Of a DNA stretch of 64,000 nucleotides, positions 21,951 to 32,995 are shown one piece after another; the first letter of the stretch is position 1; every line of letters starts with the position of its first letter. The notes under the pieces are model-generated. The model was given only the letters and a program-made list of their open reading frames with translations, was not told the origin of the DNA and made no database searches. The position numbers and the translations under genes were made by a program. The DNA is taken from positions 34,918,733 to 34,982,732 of the forward strand of contig NC_054747.1 of NCBI RefSeq assembly GCF_018143015.1. Direction: 5' to 3'. The stretch comes from Lytechinus variegatus (taxonomy: Eukaryota; Echinodermata; Echinoidea; Temnopleuroida; Toxopneustidae).

Positions 21951-23296
21951 ATAAATTTTGAAATAACTGGGTCTGGAAAAAGACTTTGGATTTATATTAT
22001 AATTTTTGAAACAACCGGGTCTGGAAAAAAGACTTTGGATTTATATTATAATTTTTGAAACAACCGGGTCTGGAAAAAAAGACTTTGGACTTATATCACA
22101 ATTTTTTTAAACAACCGGGTCTGGAAAAAAAGACTTTGGACTTTTATTATATTTTTTAAACAACCGGGTCTGGAAAAAAGACTTTGGATCTATATTATAA
22201 TTTTTGAAACAACCGGGTCTGGAAGAAAGACTTTGGACTTGTACTTTGATGTTTTATTAACCCGGTCTGAAAAAAAGACTTTGCACTTTTGTGCTATATG
22301 GACGCATTACTATAGGATTTTAGTTTAGAACGGATTCGCCAAAAATCCCTTCAAATTTATTACATTTGTGGGTAAAGTCATTATTACATTTGTGGGCGAT
22401 CAAAAATTATTACATTTGTGGGTAAAGTGTTATTACATTTGTGGGCGTTATTACATTTGTGGGTGCAACAGGGGGGCGGAATTTTTTTAAGCCACATTTT
22501 CCCCGATCGGTCGCTCGAAGTTGTTTTTGTTTGTTTCTTCGAAGGGGTAGTCCTAATAGTCTTTTCTAAGGTTTATTCTTATAAATCAACATAAATATGT
22601 TATAATCTCATAAGCCTTATTTAAATAGTGCGAGCGAGAAGCGCGAGCTATTTTTTTTTCATGTATTTTGTCGTAAAATCTAAACATTCTGGGCAGTGTT
22701 TGTGATCCTATTAAACAATAATTACTGCGAAGCGCGAGCAGAAAATGTTCATTTATTTGAACAGACCTATACGATTTGATCTGATAAAAAAGATCTGATA
22801 ACAGTTGCTTGTTCGCCATGAAGATGTTACATATTTCAAATTTCAAATAATGCGAGCGCGAAGCGTGAGCTGAAAATGTTGACATTTTACCAGGAGAATG
22901 GAAATTCAAAGCACTTTTTAAAAAACTGATGCGAGCGCGAGCGGAATAATTCGAGATTTGCACCTAGAAATGGGACACTCTATTCATGTTTTGTAAATCA
23001 TGAAAAGGGTGAGTTATTGGAAAATTTCTACATTAATGAAGTGAGCGCAAAGCGCGAGCAGAATTTTTGTTTGTACTGTGATCTGAAATTGGATGATGAT
23101 CTAAATAGAGAACAAGCTGCGTATTTGAATAAACATGCTGAAACATGTGCCAGATTTCGACCTAAGATTTGCCTATTCTAAATGCCTTTTTTTATCATGA
23201 AAATCAATAAAAAAACATTCAAAATTTCGATCTGAAAAGAGGTCAATTTAAGCTCTGTATTATCATTATTATTATCATTATCATTATTATTATTAT

Positions 23297-23960
23297 TATT
23301 TTTTTTGTCCTCATCAGAGGTATTTATTACATTAAAATCAATAATCAAACACATACAATAAATACAATTACTTTCATATTTCACGACCTTTTGATTTTAT
23401 TATACTGTTTTTCTGATATTTTTTTTTATATTACTCTTTTACATTGAAATCAATAAACAAAACACAAACGATATATATATAATTAGTTTCACATTTCACA
23501 GGCTTTTGATTTCGTTGTACTGTTTTTCTGTTAGTTTTATCTCATTACTCTTTTCAAGAAATCTTAAATTAATGACTAATTCTCTCTTGAAATCTGACAA
23601 CATAGAAAAATAACTGAATTTTTTTTTAAGTGAACTGAGCCAACATATAGACTCTATAAATCGTATATTGTGCGAAAACCAAAATTACATTAAGAAAAGC
23701 CATGTTTTCATTTTCAACATCGTGGCCAATCAATAGTGTTTTCTCATTAATCCGAATATTGACATTAAACTGGATCTTGATAAAATACCGTAGTTTTTGC
23801 CAAAATAAATTCACATGTGGACAATACAACAAAACATGATCTAAAGTTTCAATTTGTTTACAATGGTTACAAGTCATGTCTGATGTGATATTCCATCGAA
23901 CTAAATTCTCTTTGTACGGCAAAATCCAATGCAGCAATTTGAAATTATATTGTTTAACTC
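23297..23960 (-). pseudogene. Truncated non-LTR retrotransposon: C-terminal zinc-finger (zf-RVT-like) end and 3' UTR
   Basis: The minus-strand frame at 23,937-23,626 contains MTCNHCKQIETLDHVLLYC followed by PHVNLFW. This is the CX2C...HX4C pattern found at the C-terminus of many LINE reverse transcriptases (zf-RVT-like). The reverse-transcriptase core is absent, so this is a 5'-truncated copy. Downstream on the minus strand is an AT-rich 3' UTR ending in A-rich and (AAT)n sequence near 23,300. It interrupts the regular GCGAGC motif spacing of its host element. Confidence 0.65.
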
Positions 23961-23969
23961 TGTTATTAA

Positions 23970-24030
23970 ATAATAATAATTATTATTATTATGTACTGCA
24001 CTTTTCCCAAATTGGCCCAAAGCGCTTCCA
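23970..24030 (-). mobile_element. SINE 3'-tail fragment
   Basis: The reverse complement reads 'agcgctttgggccaatttgg' then 'gaaaagtgca' and (ATT)n, matching the tail of the SINE at 19,692-20,035. Confidence 0.5.
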
Positions 24031-25079
24031 ACAACAAAAGAACATGTCAAGTATAAAATGAAATTAGTAATCCTAAAGCTCTGAACAGAAAAAAAGAAAT
24101 GTCTTCAGTTCCTCTTTTAAATGAAGAGATTGTGATTGTCTGAATGAAAGGGGTAATTCGTGTAATTTGTATTTCATGCACCACCTCACAAGAAAATTGT
24201 AAGGTGGATATGGATCACAGTTAAAAAAGAGCTGATGTGATTTCTCTTCCTAGGCGCCAGATGAAACATGTCGACATTTCATTCTGAAAAGGGGAAAATT
24301 TGGTTAGAAAAATTAATATATTATTTATTAATCTGATAAGCATAATGAGAGCGAGAAATCTGTTAATATATGGCATGAGACTTTGACATTTTAAAACCCT
24401 TTGTAATTATGAATAAGATGCATCAGTTAATATCTGTTCAACAATTAATGCGAGCGCAAACCGCGAGCCGAAATTTTTGATAAACTCTCATGAAAGGGGA
24501 TTTAAAGTGGTTTATTTTAGAATTAATATTGAGATATACATAACTCCCCAATTAAAATGCAAGCGTGCAGCGCTAGCTGATACGTTTTGACAATCTGAAC
24601 TGAAGAGGAATATTTTGAGAGCTGTATGGAATACAGGGAAATAATAGGTACCTAACAAATAAACATTTCCGAGCGCGCAGCGCGAGCAGAAAATGTTAAT
24701 ATTCAGACCATAAAACAAACAAAATTGCAGAGCACTTTTCAAAAAATCAATTTCTAAATCAAACAAAATAATGAAATTAGATTTCTGAGCAAAATATGTT
24801 TTGTTTTTTTACATTGACTTCAAAATTTGAAATTTTTAAGCTCCATATTGAACAAGATATGTAAATCGCCTAAAAGGCAAGCGTTTTATATAGTGACATG
24901 AAAGATTTTTTTCATATTAGTCTTCCCCTCATTTCATTCACTCGTCTTCCTCTTATGTTTCCCCCTAATGTTTGCTCCTCTCTTTTCCTTCTTTTTCTTC
25001 TTTTCTTTCTCCCCCCCTTTTTTTGCTCCGCCAATAGGGGGGGGGGGCGGGCCCCTCGCCCCCCTGGATCCGCCTATGC

Positions 25080-26763
25080 AATAAAGCGCCGTGTATGAGC
25101 CATCAAAGGGGTTTACAGTTGTACTCAATAGTTAGTGACCCCCATCAGAAAATGAACGTAGTTAAAGTGTTCAAGTTCTGCTATGTTTTATACAGATAAT
25201 TAATTTTGAGTCAGGTGATGCACATTGAATAAAGTTTGTTACTCTGGGCTTGCCAAACATTGTAGTGTTGTTGTCTACTTTCAACATTAAGGAGTTCATT
25301 TTGTTGTGTTGTTCACAAACTTATTAGCCCTTCGCACATTAACTGTATATAAATCAAGACTTAAGTATCAATTTCGTATATACATGTACTTCATTTTTCT
25401 TCCCTAGGTACCCGCATGTTTGCATGAATTTCAGAAAATATATTGTTAACAAAAAGGCCTTTTGTTTTTGTTTTTCACAATAAACCGTCATGGCTGCCAT
25501 TGTATTATATTGTAAAGTTGATAATTGGGTATATCAATAAAACCATGATCATTAATACAGTACAATATTGCGGTAAAAGTTTTTATTCCTTTACATTATC
25601 GCGCATAGGCCTATTTGATATGTCTGATGGCGAATGTCTCGAATTTTATTTAGTTTAGTTACATTCCATATCGACCTGGCCACACGAGCTTCATATTTCT
25701 ATACTGCGATGCTTTCAGAATCTAAACAAATATGGTTACGTAACTTCGTTAAGTGATGTACAATATTGGAAAGGGAATCCGTTGTCTTTTATTTCCAATT
25801 ATAACCAGGTTCCAAAACATATGAAAATACAATCCGTATTTGAATTCATTTGTACTATTGTACATCTAGTCGTCAAACAAATAATGTCTTGGTTACTTGT
25901 CGCAAAAAGATTCTCTTTCCATAATCCCCCCCCCAATAATTCCGGATATGGCAAAAAAAAAACAAGATTGTAATGTTCAGAAAGCGAGAATGAGATACAC
26001 AACTCATTCTTTATTTATAATCGTGCTCAAAATGCCCGCTTTTCTGATTGGAATATAAAATTGTTATGCATGGGGAAAAATAAAACAAACATATAATAGA
26101 TAATGTAGAAAATATGAAAATATATACTACTGAGTATGTTAAAAAAATGTCCTTAAAAACAGTGTGTGGCAGCTAGCAGCTTCACCCCGGAGAACACACA
26201 GTGCTTTAAATAGGGGTTTATGGTTAATGTGTTTAGATGATCAAAGCGACTAAAATAAATGCACCTGGAATCTACTATACTTGACGCGAAAAATCCACAA
26301 TGATTCAATGAGGGAATGGACAAAGATCTGGAAAATAAATGTCTTAATTGGTTACTTGTCGTAAAACGATTTTCTTTCCATAATTCACGGTATACTGTCC
26401 TCATATTGATATTTGTTTGTGTTTTTTTTTTTTTGGGGGGGGGGTACGTGACTAAGAAAAACAAAATCAGATGGTGATTGTCATGTTTCTTTTTATGTTT
26501 GTTGAAACAAGGTGACGGGGTGAAGCCCTATATCATCCCCCATGCGTGTAGCGGTCCCTGTGTTCCTCTTAACTGTTTATAGAAATCAAGGCCTTGTTTT
26601 CGTTTTTTTTTTCTTCCATATGTGAGAGAAATTAGTTTCATTGGCATATGAATGCATATATAATACCTACATTGCAAAAAAGAGATTCTGGAAGCCTCAA
26701 CATGTACTTTCCCCGGTAGACGATAATAAAAGCCCAATTTATTTCGTAGTTTGAACTAATTAG
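25080..26763. other. Upstream flank of the sulfotransferase gene, no other gene seen
   Basis: AT-rich. A short direct duplication is seen ('ggttacttgtcg' to 'ctttccataat' at about 25,893 and 26,350). Homopolymer T/G runs occur near 26,420. No coding exon is recognised. The promoter of the downstream gene should lie here, but no element is clear. Confidence 0.45.
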
Positions 26764-28002
26764 ATGGAATCCGTACCCCATGACCGTGACTCTCTCATTT
26801 TCCTTCTTCCTCAGCTTCAGATACTGCTGCTACTCTGCACAGTGGTAGGATTCGCCATCTTATTCCTTGATCTCCGTCCTGCAACCACCTACGTAACATT
26901 CCCCTCTTCTAACACCATCCACCGGTTCAGCGAAGTACAACCCAACCTGAGGTTCTCCGCAAACATTTTTGCTGGGATCAAAGACCACTTCTTTCCGAGT
27001 CAATGCAAGCCCGCCCTCTCCGTTGTCTTTGTCAAGACGCATAAGACTGGGAGTACTACCATGTCTAGTGTGATCAACAGGTTTGGATTCTCGCGGAATG
27101 AGTCTTTCTTGCTTTACAAAAACGATACAAGCCATGGCCATTTTCGCCAGACCATCACAAGCGATGTTCGTGAGCTATTACCTCCCCTCGGAATCTCATC
27201 GGGAGAATATGATTCTTATCGGGATTTCGACATCATGTCATCACATGTTCGGTTTTTACCAAATATCGAGTTCCTGAGAAAGTACATGAGACAAGGGTCC
27301 AGGGCTATCACAGTGCTACGCGAGCCTACAAGGCAATGGGAATCGGCATTTATTTTCTTCAACTGTGCCAAGATGATGCAGATTCTTCATAGAAATGCTA
27401 CAGAAAAAATCGACACATTCTTCACGTCTCCTCTGGCTTACTGGAACAGCACCGTAGATGGGCAATGTAAGTACTACTCGAGGAACGGTATGTGGTATGA
27501 TCTTAGTTCAAACGCTGCCATTCATACAAACGAGAGCGAAGTCTATCGAGAACTCGAGATCCTAGACCAAACCCTGGACCTGGTTCTGATCACTGAATAC
27601 CTGGATGAATCGCTGCTCCTCTTGAAGAAACTGATGTGCTGGGAATACAAAGATATTCTTTACGTTACTCTGAACCAGCGAAATGCAACATCGGTGCTGA
27701 ATATGTATCATGAAGACCAAATTAGAAAATGGAATAGGGCCGACGTTATCCTCTATGATCACTACAACAAGACGCTGTGGAGGAAAGTCCAAGAATACGG
27801 CCCCTCCTTTGAACAGGACCTGGCCCACTTTAGGACGTTACTGAAAGAATACATTATGCTATGTGGAATAGGAGATACGATTCACAGAAGCAAAAATAGA
27901 ATATCGTTCGTAGCACATAACAGCAGCAGCTTATGTCAGAGTCTAGTCTCGGAAGGTAATTCAATGATTGTAAAGCGACAAAAGACACCCCTACATCTGT
28001 AG
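26764..28002 (+). CDS. Galactose-3-O-sulfotransferase-like Golgi enzyme
   Basis: A single uninterrupted 412-codon frame. The start ATG is preceded directly by an in-frame TAG (26,761-26,763), so it is the first possible start in this exon. The protein has a short cytosolic N-terminus and one signal-anchor span (about residues 14-36), then a lumenal catalytic domain, the layout of type II Golgi sulfotransferases. The PAPS 5'-phosphosulfate loop is VKTHKTGSTT (about 90-99), and the 3'-phosphate motif is LREPTRQWESAF (185-196). Several NxS/T sites are present. Motifs and length fit the Gal-3-O-sulfotransferase (GAL3ST) family, which transfers sulfate from PAPS to the 3-position of galactose on glycolipids or glycoproteins. 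Acceptor specificity and the precise paralogue cannot be told from sequence alone. An upstream non-coding exon is possible. Confidence 0.9.
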   Translation: MESVPHDRDSLIFLLPQLQILLLLCTVVGFAILFLDLRPATTYVTFPSSNTIHRFSEVQPNLRFSANIFAGIKDHFFPSQCKPALSVVFVKTHKTGSTTMSSVINRFGFSRNESFLLYKNDTSHGHFRQTITSDVRELLPPLGISSGEYDSYRDFDIMSSHVRFLPNIEFLRKYMRQGSRAITVLREPTRQWESAFIFFNCAKMMQILHRNATEKIDTFFTSPLAYWNSTVDGQCKYYSRNGMWYDLSSNAAIHTNESEVYRELEILDQTLDLVLITEYLDESLLLLKKLMCWEYKDILYVTLNQRNATSVLNMYHEDQIRKWNRADVILYDHYNKTLWRKVQEYGPSFEQDLAHFRTLLKEYIMLCGIGDTIHRSKNRISFVAHNSSSLCQSLVSEGNSMIVKRQKTPLHL

Positions 28003-28487
28003 GACCCGACCCGGGCTGCACTATCATCATGCTATTTGAATCACGTGATATTCATCTACCCTTTCCCCTTTTAAGGGGGACACTTAGTTGAAGTGTTTGA
28101 CTTGCAATTTAAAGTTATTATTGGTTGCATTTTTTTTTCGGTTAATACTTCGAATAAGTCAAGTACTATACTTCTAGACAAGTGACAATGATTCTCAAAG
28201 ATAGAGACAATGAATGATGAAAATGATATTTCACCCTCAGTTGAATATTGAAGGCTTATCATAATTTCTTTCCACATGATGTAATTCTTTCTTAGAAAGT
28301 TTTTTCGAAAAACAAAAGCCTTGATTATTTTCTAATTATTTTTTTTTCATTTGTTTGTACATGTAGTAGTTTTATACATCTTTTTCAAACGTTTAAACAA
28401 CTCGTTTAAAACTTTAAACAACTTACAGTATTGTAAGAGTGATGTCTTTTCTCTCAATTGCATGCCTGTCATTATGTAATATGTCTG

Positions 28488-28620
28488 TTAATTGTGAAAA
28501 TAAAGTGAAACTTAAAAAATGTCTTTCATATTTTATATCCGATTTTGATGGAAATTTCAACGTTATTTACTTCTTTGATCTTCATCAAGTTTTGTTCATA
28601 TATTTCGATTCATGTTGAAA
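28488..28620. mobile_element. Fragment of MITE family C (copy 3)
   Basis: 'ttgtgaaa' ... 'gtgaaact' ... 'aaaatgtc' ... 'ccgattttgatg' parallels 14,253-14,320 of the intact copy. The ends are not preserved. Confidence 0.6.
28499..28504 (+). promoter_or_regulatory. Candidate polyadenylation signal AATAAA of the sulfotransferase gene
   Basis: The first AATAAA after the stop codon, about 500 bp downstream. It lies within DNA resembling the right part of MITE family C, so the signal may be transposon-derived. Confidence 0.5.
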
Positions 28621-28979
28621 GTAAATAAAATAAATTATTGATTGTTGCTATGCACCTCCGACTGTAGTAGTAATTTGCGGTTCGTTGGAGTAGGGAAATT
28701 TTGCATCGCGCCGCAGAACGCTTTCAAAAACATAAAAAATATATTGTCAAATGCCCATCATTACAAAGGGCTTTCAGGAAGCCTACGCCCGTCGAAAGTT
28801 GGTGAATGCTAACAGCAGTTTCGACCTGTGGTATTCTGAAAACGTTCTTATCTTTGTTCGTATCTCAATGAGATAAGAAGACGCTAAAATCATTGCAAAT
28901 CGGTATTCTGAAAATCTTCTTAACGCGTTCTTATCTCTGTAAGGACTGCCTCCTTCTTATCTTCAACACGCCCATTTTT

Positions 28980-29560
28980 AGGACATTACCAATCAAAATG
29001 CGCTTTATATTGGCAGTTTAACCAATAGAAGCGTTCCTTATTGACAATGACATTTATTCCCATGTCACCCATAGAGTGGGTATTGGAGAAACAATCATAT
29101 AAATGTACAAAATCTTAAATAGTATTTCATCAAGTAATTTACATCTCATTTAGAGTACATTTAGAAAAAAAAATTAAAAATAATACAAATTTTAGCATTA
29201 AAAATAATTTTATGATTACATTTAAAATATTACCTTGAAGCTTCAAAAATATAATCAAAGTTTACATATGATTAAAAAAAAAGATAAATCATATAGTAAC
29301 GACATTATCGCATCGTTGGATATTAAACCACAGCCTTAAAAAAAAAAGCTCAAAATTTTATATTTCGAGCGTGTCAGAGTTTAGAGAATTTGATAAGGCC
29401 TACAGATGAGATAATGGATAAATTAAAGATTAAAAACCCAGGTTATTAACATTATAATTAGCATAAACATTTGTTTAATATAAGGCAAGTAATGGCATCA
29501 GCATATGATTGGCTGTTATACCACTTTTCAATTACAGCTCAAAATATTGAATTTAGAGCA
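28980..29560. other. AT-rich interior of the nested element, no gene seen
   Basis: No exon or repeat is recognised between the left subterminal repeats and the LINE remnant. Confidence 0.45.
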
Positions 29561-29568
29561 TAACTTAT

Positions 29569-29976
29569 TTAGAAACGAAGCATAATTTTCTTGCAAAATT
29601 TAACAAGGTTGGAACGGATTTCTGGTTTTTCACAGCTAAATAGCTGATTCATTTTGAGTGTATTCGGTCTATCAGTGTAATATGTTTTAAGATGAAACTT
29701 TCTTTCTTTAGCAAAAAAAGGACAAACGAATATATAGTGAAATTCATCACCAATTGATTGAAGGTTGCATAATGTACAAAGCCTCATGTTTCTTTGACGG
29801 TTTTCATATCTTCCTGAGGTAATAGGAAGTCGATGATTTCCACAACGAAATCTACAAAAAGTGATTCTATCTTTTTTATTCATATTAATGAGGTAACTTT
29901 CTAGACGAAGATTTTCTTTGAATATTCTGTAGTTAATACACTGAGAGTTTTCGTTCATTTGTGAAGAGAATATCAT
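29569..29976 (-). pseudogene. C-terminal remnant of a non-LTR retrotransposon ORF
   Basis: The minus-strand frame contains ITFCRFRCGNHRLPITSGRY, then LCTLCNLQSIGDEFHYIFVC. This is an arginine-rich segment followed by a CX2C...HX4C finger of the type found after LINE reverse transcriptases. The polymerase core is missing. The assignment rests on pattern only. Confidence 0.55.
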
Positions 29977-30059
29977 GGGCGCTGCGCGTACACTGTTTCT
30001 GGCGCATTGCGCGAAATGGGCATTTTATACGCAATGACTGATTATTATTTCGAGACACG

Positions 30060-31420
30060 TGCATAAAATAAAGAAAGAAAGTAAAGAAAAAAAAGTAAAT
30101 AAAGCATGTACGAATAAAGAATAAAATATGAAGAAAGAAAGTAGACAGGAAGGTGTCAGAATGAAGCAGAAATAAAAAAAAAAGATGAAAGGAACAAAGC
30201 AGAAAATAATGAAAGAAATAAAGAGTAAACAAAAGTAAGCAAGCAAAAAGAACTTAAAGATAAAATAATAATTAAGGAAAAAGAAATAGAACGATTATCA
30301 ATGATAAAGTGAGGAAGAAAGAATAAAGAAAAAAAAAGAAAGAAACTTAAAGGGAAAAAAAGTAAAAGGACGAAATAAAAAAGATTTTAAAAAAGGATAA
30401 AATGAAGTGATAAAGAAGCGAAAAAGAAAGACAGTGTGAAAGAAAGAGAAAACGAAAAAAAAATTAAAAAGTAAAGGAATAGAGGAAAAGGAAAGGAAAA
30501 TGAAACAAAGAAATAAAAATGAGAGAGAAGAAAATTAAAGCAAAATAAAGATTAAAGAAAGATAAAAAGAAAGAAAGGTAAATTTAAAGAGAGAAAAAAA
30601 AGAACAAAAAGAGAAATTAAAAAGTAAGGAAAAGTGAAGAATGAATAAAAAGAAAAAAGAAAACAAAAAACATTAATGGAAAGAATAAAGAAAAGATTTT
30701 CAAAATTGATAGAAGAAAGACACAGAGAGGAAAGTAAATAAAGAATGAACGAAATAAAGAATAAAACACAAGAAAGAAAGGGTTAGGGTTGACACAAGAG
30801 TGTCAGGAAGCAAGAACAAACGAATGAACGAAAAAAAGAAAAAAAAAGAACCCCAAATGAAAAAAATAAGGGGAACAAATTAATATTGAGGGAGTGAAGA
30901 AAGAAAGAAAAAGGGGAAGAAGGAAAAGCACATATAAAGACGAAAGAATGAAAGAAAAAAATAAGGAAGAAATAAAAAGATTATAAAAATGTGACGGAAG
31001 AAAGAAAAATGAAATGAAAATAAAAGGAAAGGAAGAGAGAAAGGGGAAAGAATAAAAGCAGAAATAAAGATTTATTCAAGAAAAGAAAAAAAAGGGATTA
31101 AATGAAAAGGGAAAATAAAAAGGGAAGAAAGATGAAGAATAAATGAAACAAATGAAAAGTAAAGATTCAAAAGAATGAAACAAAAGATATAAATGAAGAA
31201 TAAATGAAACAAAGCAAAAGAAAAGTAAAGATTCAAAACAATAAAACAAAAGATATAAATGAAGAATAAACTTAAAGAAAGGAAGAAAGAAAGGCACATA
31301 GAGAGGCAAAAAGACAGACAGATAGAAAGAAAAGGTAGAAAATAAATAAAGACAGAAAGAAAAAAGGGATAGAAAAAAAGACGGAAAATAATTGAATGAA
31401 AGAAAGGGTGGGAGGAATAC
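30060..31420 (+). repeat. 1.4-kb purine-rich (GAAA/GAAAG)n tract
   Basis: The plus strand is almost entirely A and G (words gaaag, aaagaa, aataaag) with rare T and C interruptions. A local ~60-bp duplication occurs near 31,135-31,265. Phe/Leu/Ser-rich minus-strand frames are artefacts. Such tracts can form triplex DNA (established for mirror-repeat purine tracts); that is untested here. Confidence 0.9.
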
Positions 31421-31672
31421 TTGTGGGTACTTGTTACTACTAGTGGCCTTCGATTTTAAGCAAGAAAGAACGCGGACATCGTGAGATGTGATAACCCTCT
31501 AGCTATCTTATATATTATCATAAATATCATGAAAGATAAGAAAGAAAAAAGATAAGAACGTTTTCAGAATACCACTTATCTTCATTTTGTTCTTATCTTT
31601 TTAGCGCTTTTGTATTCAATATGCGCGAGTAGTATATTTACGCGCTCAGCATAGGATGTTTAGCAAGATAAG

Positions 31673-31832
31673 GGGATGGTTTCATTAATATTTTCATCCG
31701 ACAAGTTGTCAGATCTGACATCTTTCCATGATTTTGATTGGCTGAGAGGCACTGTTCCTTTGGTAACTGTCGGATAAAATGGGACTTGTCAGATAAAACA
31801 TACGACAAGTCCTTTCATGAAACGCCCCCAAG
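31673..31832. mobile_element. Small MITE with GGGG...GTTTCAT / ATGAAAC...CCCC ends
   Basis: The left 'ggggatggtttcat' and right 'tcatgaaacgccccc' are imperfect inverses, with inner 'gacaagttgtc' and 'gacttgtc', 'gacaagtcc' pairing. About 160 bp, no coding capacity. Confidence 0.55.
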
Positions 31833-32174
31833 AACAAAAGATAAGAAAAAGATAAGAACGTTTTCAGAATACCAATTTGAGATCGTGACGTAGATAAGAA
31901 CAAAATTAAGATAAGAACGTTTTCAGAATACCGCCTGGACGAACGACATATTTGTTATTTTTTATCAGCTCCGAAACTTGGGACGAAACTGCTTTTCCGG
32001 TTCACGATTTTTTTTTCTATAAAGACTTCCCAGCTGTGCTTTGTCACCTGATGGGCCTTTTCAATACATTTACTGCGCTCTTGAATTCATCCCGCATCGC
32101 CGTTGACAAAATTCCCTAATATACTGCAAGCGAGAACTGTGAAAGCACAGCTGGTAGCAAGTGCATCGTACAAG

Positions 32175-32655
32175 AGAGAAAACACTGAAGGGCTCACAGG
32201 CCTAATTCATTTCCCATAGACTTGTGTGTTAAAGTGACACTTAAAAAGAATTCATAAAAAATAAGGAGGAAATTCGAGGGTTAAATGTTTACTACCAGTG
32301 GATAGGATAAATGTCTGACATTCCATATCTGACCAGAAAAGGGTACCTCGACCGGCTCATTTTAAAAATAAATCAGCATTTATGAAGACTACACCTGACG
32401 GGACCAAATTCCTCACTTGAGAGAGTAAAATGACACTAATTCTTCCGCCAGTAAAAATATAGTTCAATAGTGGTGATATATCTTTCCAATTTGGAAAAAG
32501 TAAGTTCAGTAGGTACCCTCCCTAAAATCAGTGTTAGATTGTCAGTCATATTCATTCATTTTTGTCATTCAGCAATATCAAATTTAAAAATTGAGCAAGG
32601 GTTGGCTCGAATGAATATCTATGGCCTGCCAGTTGTAGGCCCGTGCAACCTGAAG
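32175..32655 (+). repeat. Dispersed repeat, copy 2 (partner at 15,100-15,593)
   Basis: Same orientation as the partner and about 17 kb away. Shared 'ctcgaccggctcatttt' and 'cgaatgaatatct' near the end. Non-coding. Confidence 0.7.
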
Positions 32656-32689
32656 AGGGTGGGAAGGAGTATAACTCCATCAAAGCCAG

Positions 32690-32995
32690 GTACATATAAG
32701 AATAAGGAGAAGAGGTAGAGGCAGAAGAAGAAAAATAGGAGGAGAAGGGGGAAGAAGAAGGAGAAATACGAATAGAAGATTGAGGAGGAGGGAAAAACAG
32801 AAGAGATAGTAGTACAAAGGAAGGAGAAATAAGAAAAGAGAAAAGGAGGAGGAGGACGGAAAAACAGAAGAGAATAGTACAGAGGAAGGAGAAATAATAA
32901 AAGAAGAGGGAGGACGAGGGAAAAACAAGAGATAATAAAACAGAGGAAGAATAAGAAGGAGAAATAAAAGACGACGGAGGAGGGAAAAAAGAAAT
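32690..32995 (+). repeat. Purine-rich AGG/AAG tract with ~65-bp higher-order repeat
   Basis: The plus strand is A/G-rich with recurring 'agggaaaaacagaagaga' or close variants near 32,790, 32,863 and 32,917. The long minus-strand Ser/Phe/Leu/Pro frame is a composition artefact. Confidence 0.8.

Larger units (their letters stand above)
20264..22470. mobile_element. TU-like foldback element with modular inverted arms
   Basis: Ends are TGTTACACCCACAAATG and inverse (one mismatch). The outer arm domain is a tandem of the 15-mer CCACAAATGTAATAA with short spacers (left 20,270-20,510, right about 22,358-22,463). The inner domain is a ~49-bp unit containing CCGGGTCTGG and AAGACTTTGGAC (left, inverted, 20,580-20,825; right 21,955-22,290). 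Looser, longer-period versions fill the centre. It sits in a G-run, so the target duplication cannot be read. The layout agrees with published descriptions of sea-urchin TU elements; family identity is inference. Confidence 0.75.
22620..24690. repeat. Body of D copy 2: spaced GCGAGCGCGAAGCGCGAGC-like motifs
   Basis: Motifs occur near 22,628, 22,730, 22,851, 22,930, 23,042, 24,450, 24,560 and 24,668, roughly every 100 bp apart from the gap filled by a LINE/SINE insertion. Each is followed by 'agaaaat' or 'gaaaat'. D copy 1 has a related motif at 692-716. Confidence 0.7.
20224..25079. mobile_element. Element family D, copy 2, 4.9 kb, flanked by CAATAA
   Basis: The left end is CAGGGGCGGATCCAG at 20,224 and the right end CTGGATCCGCCTATG to 25,079. 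The hexamer CAATAA abuts both ends (20,218-20,223 and 25,080-25,085), a likely target duplication. The interior carries a TU-like foldback, eight GCGAGC-type motifs and a LINE 3' end. No transposase frame is visible, so it is non-autonomous or decayed. Confidence 0.6.
28830..31932. mobile_element. Element with GGTATTCTGAAAACGTTC ends, nested in A copy 3
   Basis: The left end GGTATTCTGAAAACGTTC (28,830) and right end GAACGTTTTCAGAATACC (to 31,932) are inverted. The terminal motif recurs inside near 28,898, 31,548 and 31,857, so the ends carry subterminal repeats. It encloses a LINE end, a purine tract and another small MITE. No transposase is visible. Confidence 0.7.
28691..32118. mobile_element. 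Palindromic element family A, copy 3, interrupted at its centre
   Basis: The left end TAGGGAAATTTTG (28,691) and right end CAAAATTCCCTA (to 32,118) are inverted. Arm blocks 'gaaagttggtgaat', 'cagcagtttcg' and 'cgaaactgctttt', 'ggttcacgat' face each other. Everything from 28,830 to 31,932 is a second element inserted between the arms. Confidence 0.7.

Noticed and set aside
26860-27141. 93-codon minus-strand frame
   Set aside because: Shadow of the sulfotransferase coding sequence, which has clear catalytic motifs on the plus strand.
31072-31309. Hydrophobic-looking minus-strand frames that mimic membrane proteins
   Set aside because: They arise from the TTTC-rich complement of the purine tract.
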